A stretch of 6,492 nt of DNA from Hyphomicrobiales bacterium. Its GTDB lineage: Bacteria > Pseudomonadota > Alphaproteobacteria > Rhizobiales > Aestuariivirgaceae. The stretch is from contig JACMJT010000233.1 in NCBI GenBank assembly GCA_014380505.1, positions 1-6,492 on the forward strand, read 5' to 3'. The translations under genes were made by a program, and so were the position numbers. The notes below the pieces were generated by a model that searched no databases, had not been told where the DNA came from, and worked only from the letters and a program-made list of their open reading frames with translations. How positions within the stretch are numbered: position 1 is the stretch's first letter; every line of letters starts with the position of its first letter. This document shows, one piece after another, positions 5,940 through 6,492 of this stretch.

Positions 5940-6492
5940 ATGCACCAAATCGCCAGGCTTGCCTTCGCAGGGGAACAGCGCGTCATAGCGTCCCCGTGGT
6001 TTTCCAATCCAGCGATAACAACAAAACGATCTTCCGGATTCAGGCCCGACATCGAAGGGCTGCGCGGCATCGCGATCATATCGGTCGTTCTCTTTCATGT
6101 GGGCGGCTTTCTTCCCGGCGGCCTCACGGGGGTCGACATATTCTTTGTGATTTCCGGATTCCTCATCACCGGAATTCTTCTGCGCGAATATTCCGCCAAT
6201 GGCCGCATCGATTTCGCGGGGTTCTGGGCAAGGCGGGCACGGCGCATTCTGCCCGCCGCCACACTGGTGGTGCTCACCACCGCTGCTGTTTCTCTCATTC
6301 TTGTCTCCCCGCTGCTTTTGAGAAAAACCGGCAAGGATATTTTCGCCACCGGCTTTTTTGGCCTTAACTGGCGCTCGGCGAACGACGCTGTGGATTATTT
6401 GGCTCCCAGCGATCCAAGTCCGGTGCTGCACTATTGGTCGCTCGCGGTCGAGGAACAGTTTTATCTCGTCTGGCCGCTGGTTGTGGCGGCAC
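5940..6492 (+). CDS. Acyltransferase family 3 membrane protein (OafA/YrhL-like), N-terminal part
   Basis: A frame open from ATG 5940 to the window end gives 184 residues; the 3' part is missing. The start is firm: the frame is closed by TGA at 5844-5846 and there is no other ATG, GTG or TTG codon between it and 5940, although the Shine-Dalgarno is poor. After a 34-residue, probably cytoplasmic tail comes RPDIEGLRGIAI (from Arg35) with the conserved membrane histidine His53 (VVLFHVGG). Next are GVDIFFVISGFLITG (64-78), the basic loop FWARRARRILPAA (from 95), a hydrophobic helix (about 104-124) and HYWSLAVEEQFYLVWPL (164-180). These are hallmarks of acyltransferase-3 proteins, integral inner-membrane enzymes that transfer acyl groups, often acetyl, to surface glycans such as O-antigen or exopolysaccharide. 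This subgroup often has a C-terminal SGNH domain, which would lie beyond the window. The acceptor glycan is unknown. Confidence 0.9.
   Translation, partial: MHQIARLAFAGEQRVIASPWFSNPAITTKRSSGFRPDIEGLRGIAIISVVLFHVGGFLPGGLTGVDIFFVISGFLITGILLREYSANGRIDFAGFWARRARRILPAATLVVLTTAAVSLILVSPLLLRKTGKDIFATGFFGLNWRSANDAVDYLAPSDPSPVLHYWSLAVEEQFYLVWPLVVAA

Noticed and set aside
5996..6367. A 123-codon plus-strand frame at the right end
   Set aside because: It is offset from the frame starting at 5940, which carries all acyltransferase-3 motifs. The offset frame is Arg/His-rich with no recognisable content.

Overview
This 6.5 kb window comes from a GC-rich bacterial chromosome, most likely an alphaproteobacterium. 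The grounds are a propionyl-CoA carboxylase alpha subunit with the alphaproteobacterial type of C-terminus, a palindromic intergenic element with a GGGTCAAGCCC-like core of the kind common in Hyphomicrobiales and relatives, and a TTAA-N7-TTAA site matching the CtrA box used in this class. I cannot name a genus. There is no sign of a phage, transposon, CRISPR array, tRNA or rRNA.

Layout, left to right. (1) Positions 1-915, plus strand: the 3' part of pccA, carrying the biotin carboxylase C-terminus, the BT domain and the biotinyl-lysine domain. (2) Positions 916-1008: a short convergent gap filled by nested inverted repeats. (3) Minus strand: a beta-class glutathione S-transferase (1009-1620), with lipB octanoyltransferase (1693-2367) upstream of it in the same direction. 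(4) Positions 2368-2439: a divergent regulatory gap with an 8-bp direct repeat. (5) Plus strand: an 876-residue polytopic DUF2339 membrane protein (2440-5070), followed 3 nt later by a class I SAM-dependent O-methyltransferase (5074-5733). These two very probably form one transcription unit. (6) Positions 5734-5939: a 206-nt gap holding a TTAA triplet with CtrA-box geometry and several small, partly competing hairpins. (7) From 5940 to the window end: the 5' part of an OafA/YrhL-type acyltransferase-3 membrane protein.

Functionally these are mostly separate jobs: propionyl-CoA catabolism (pccA), lipoate attachment (lipB), glutathione chemistry (gst) and cell-surface acylation (the acyltransferase). 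The DUF2339/O-methyltransferase pair is the real unknown, because neither its substrate nor its role can be read from the sequence. I found no convincing evidence of a new multi-gene system. The points worth a second look are non-coding structures (the mosaic palindrome, the CtrA-like site and the alternative hairpins) and the tightly coupled DUF2339-methyltransferase pair.
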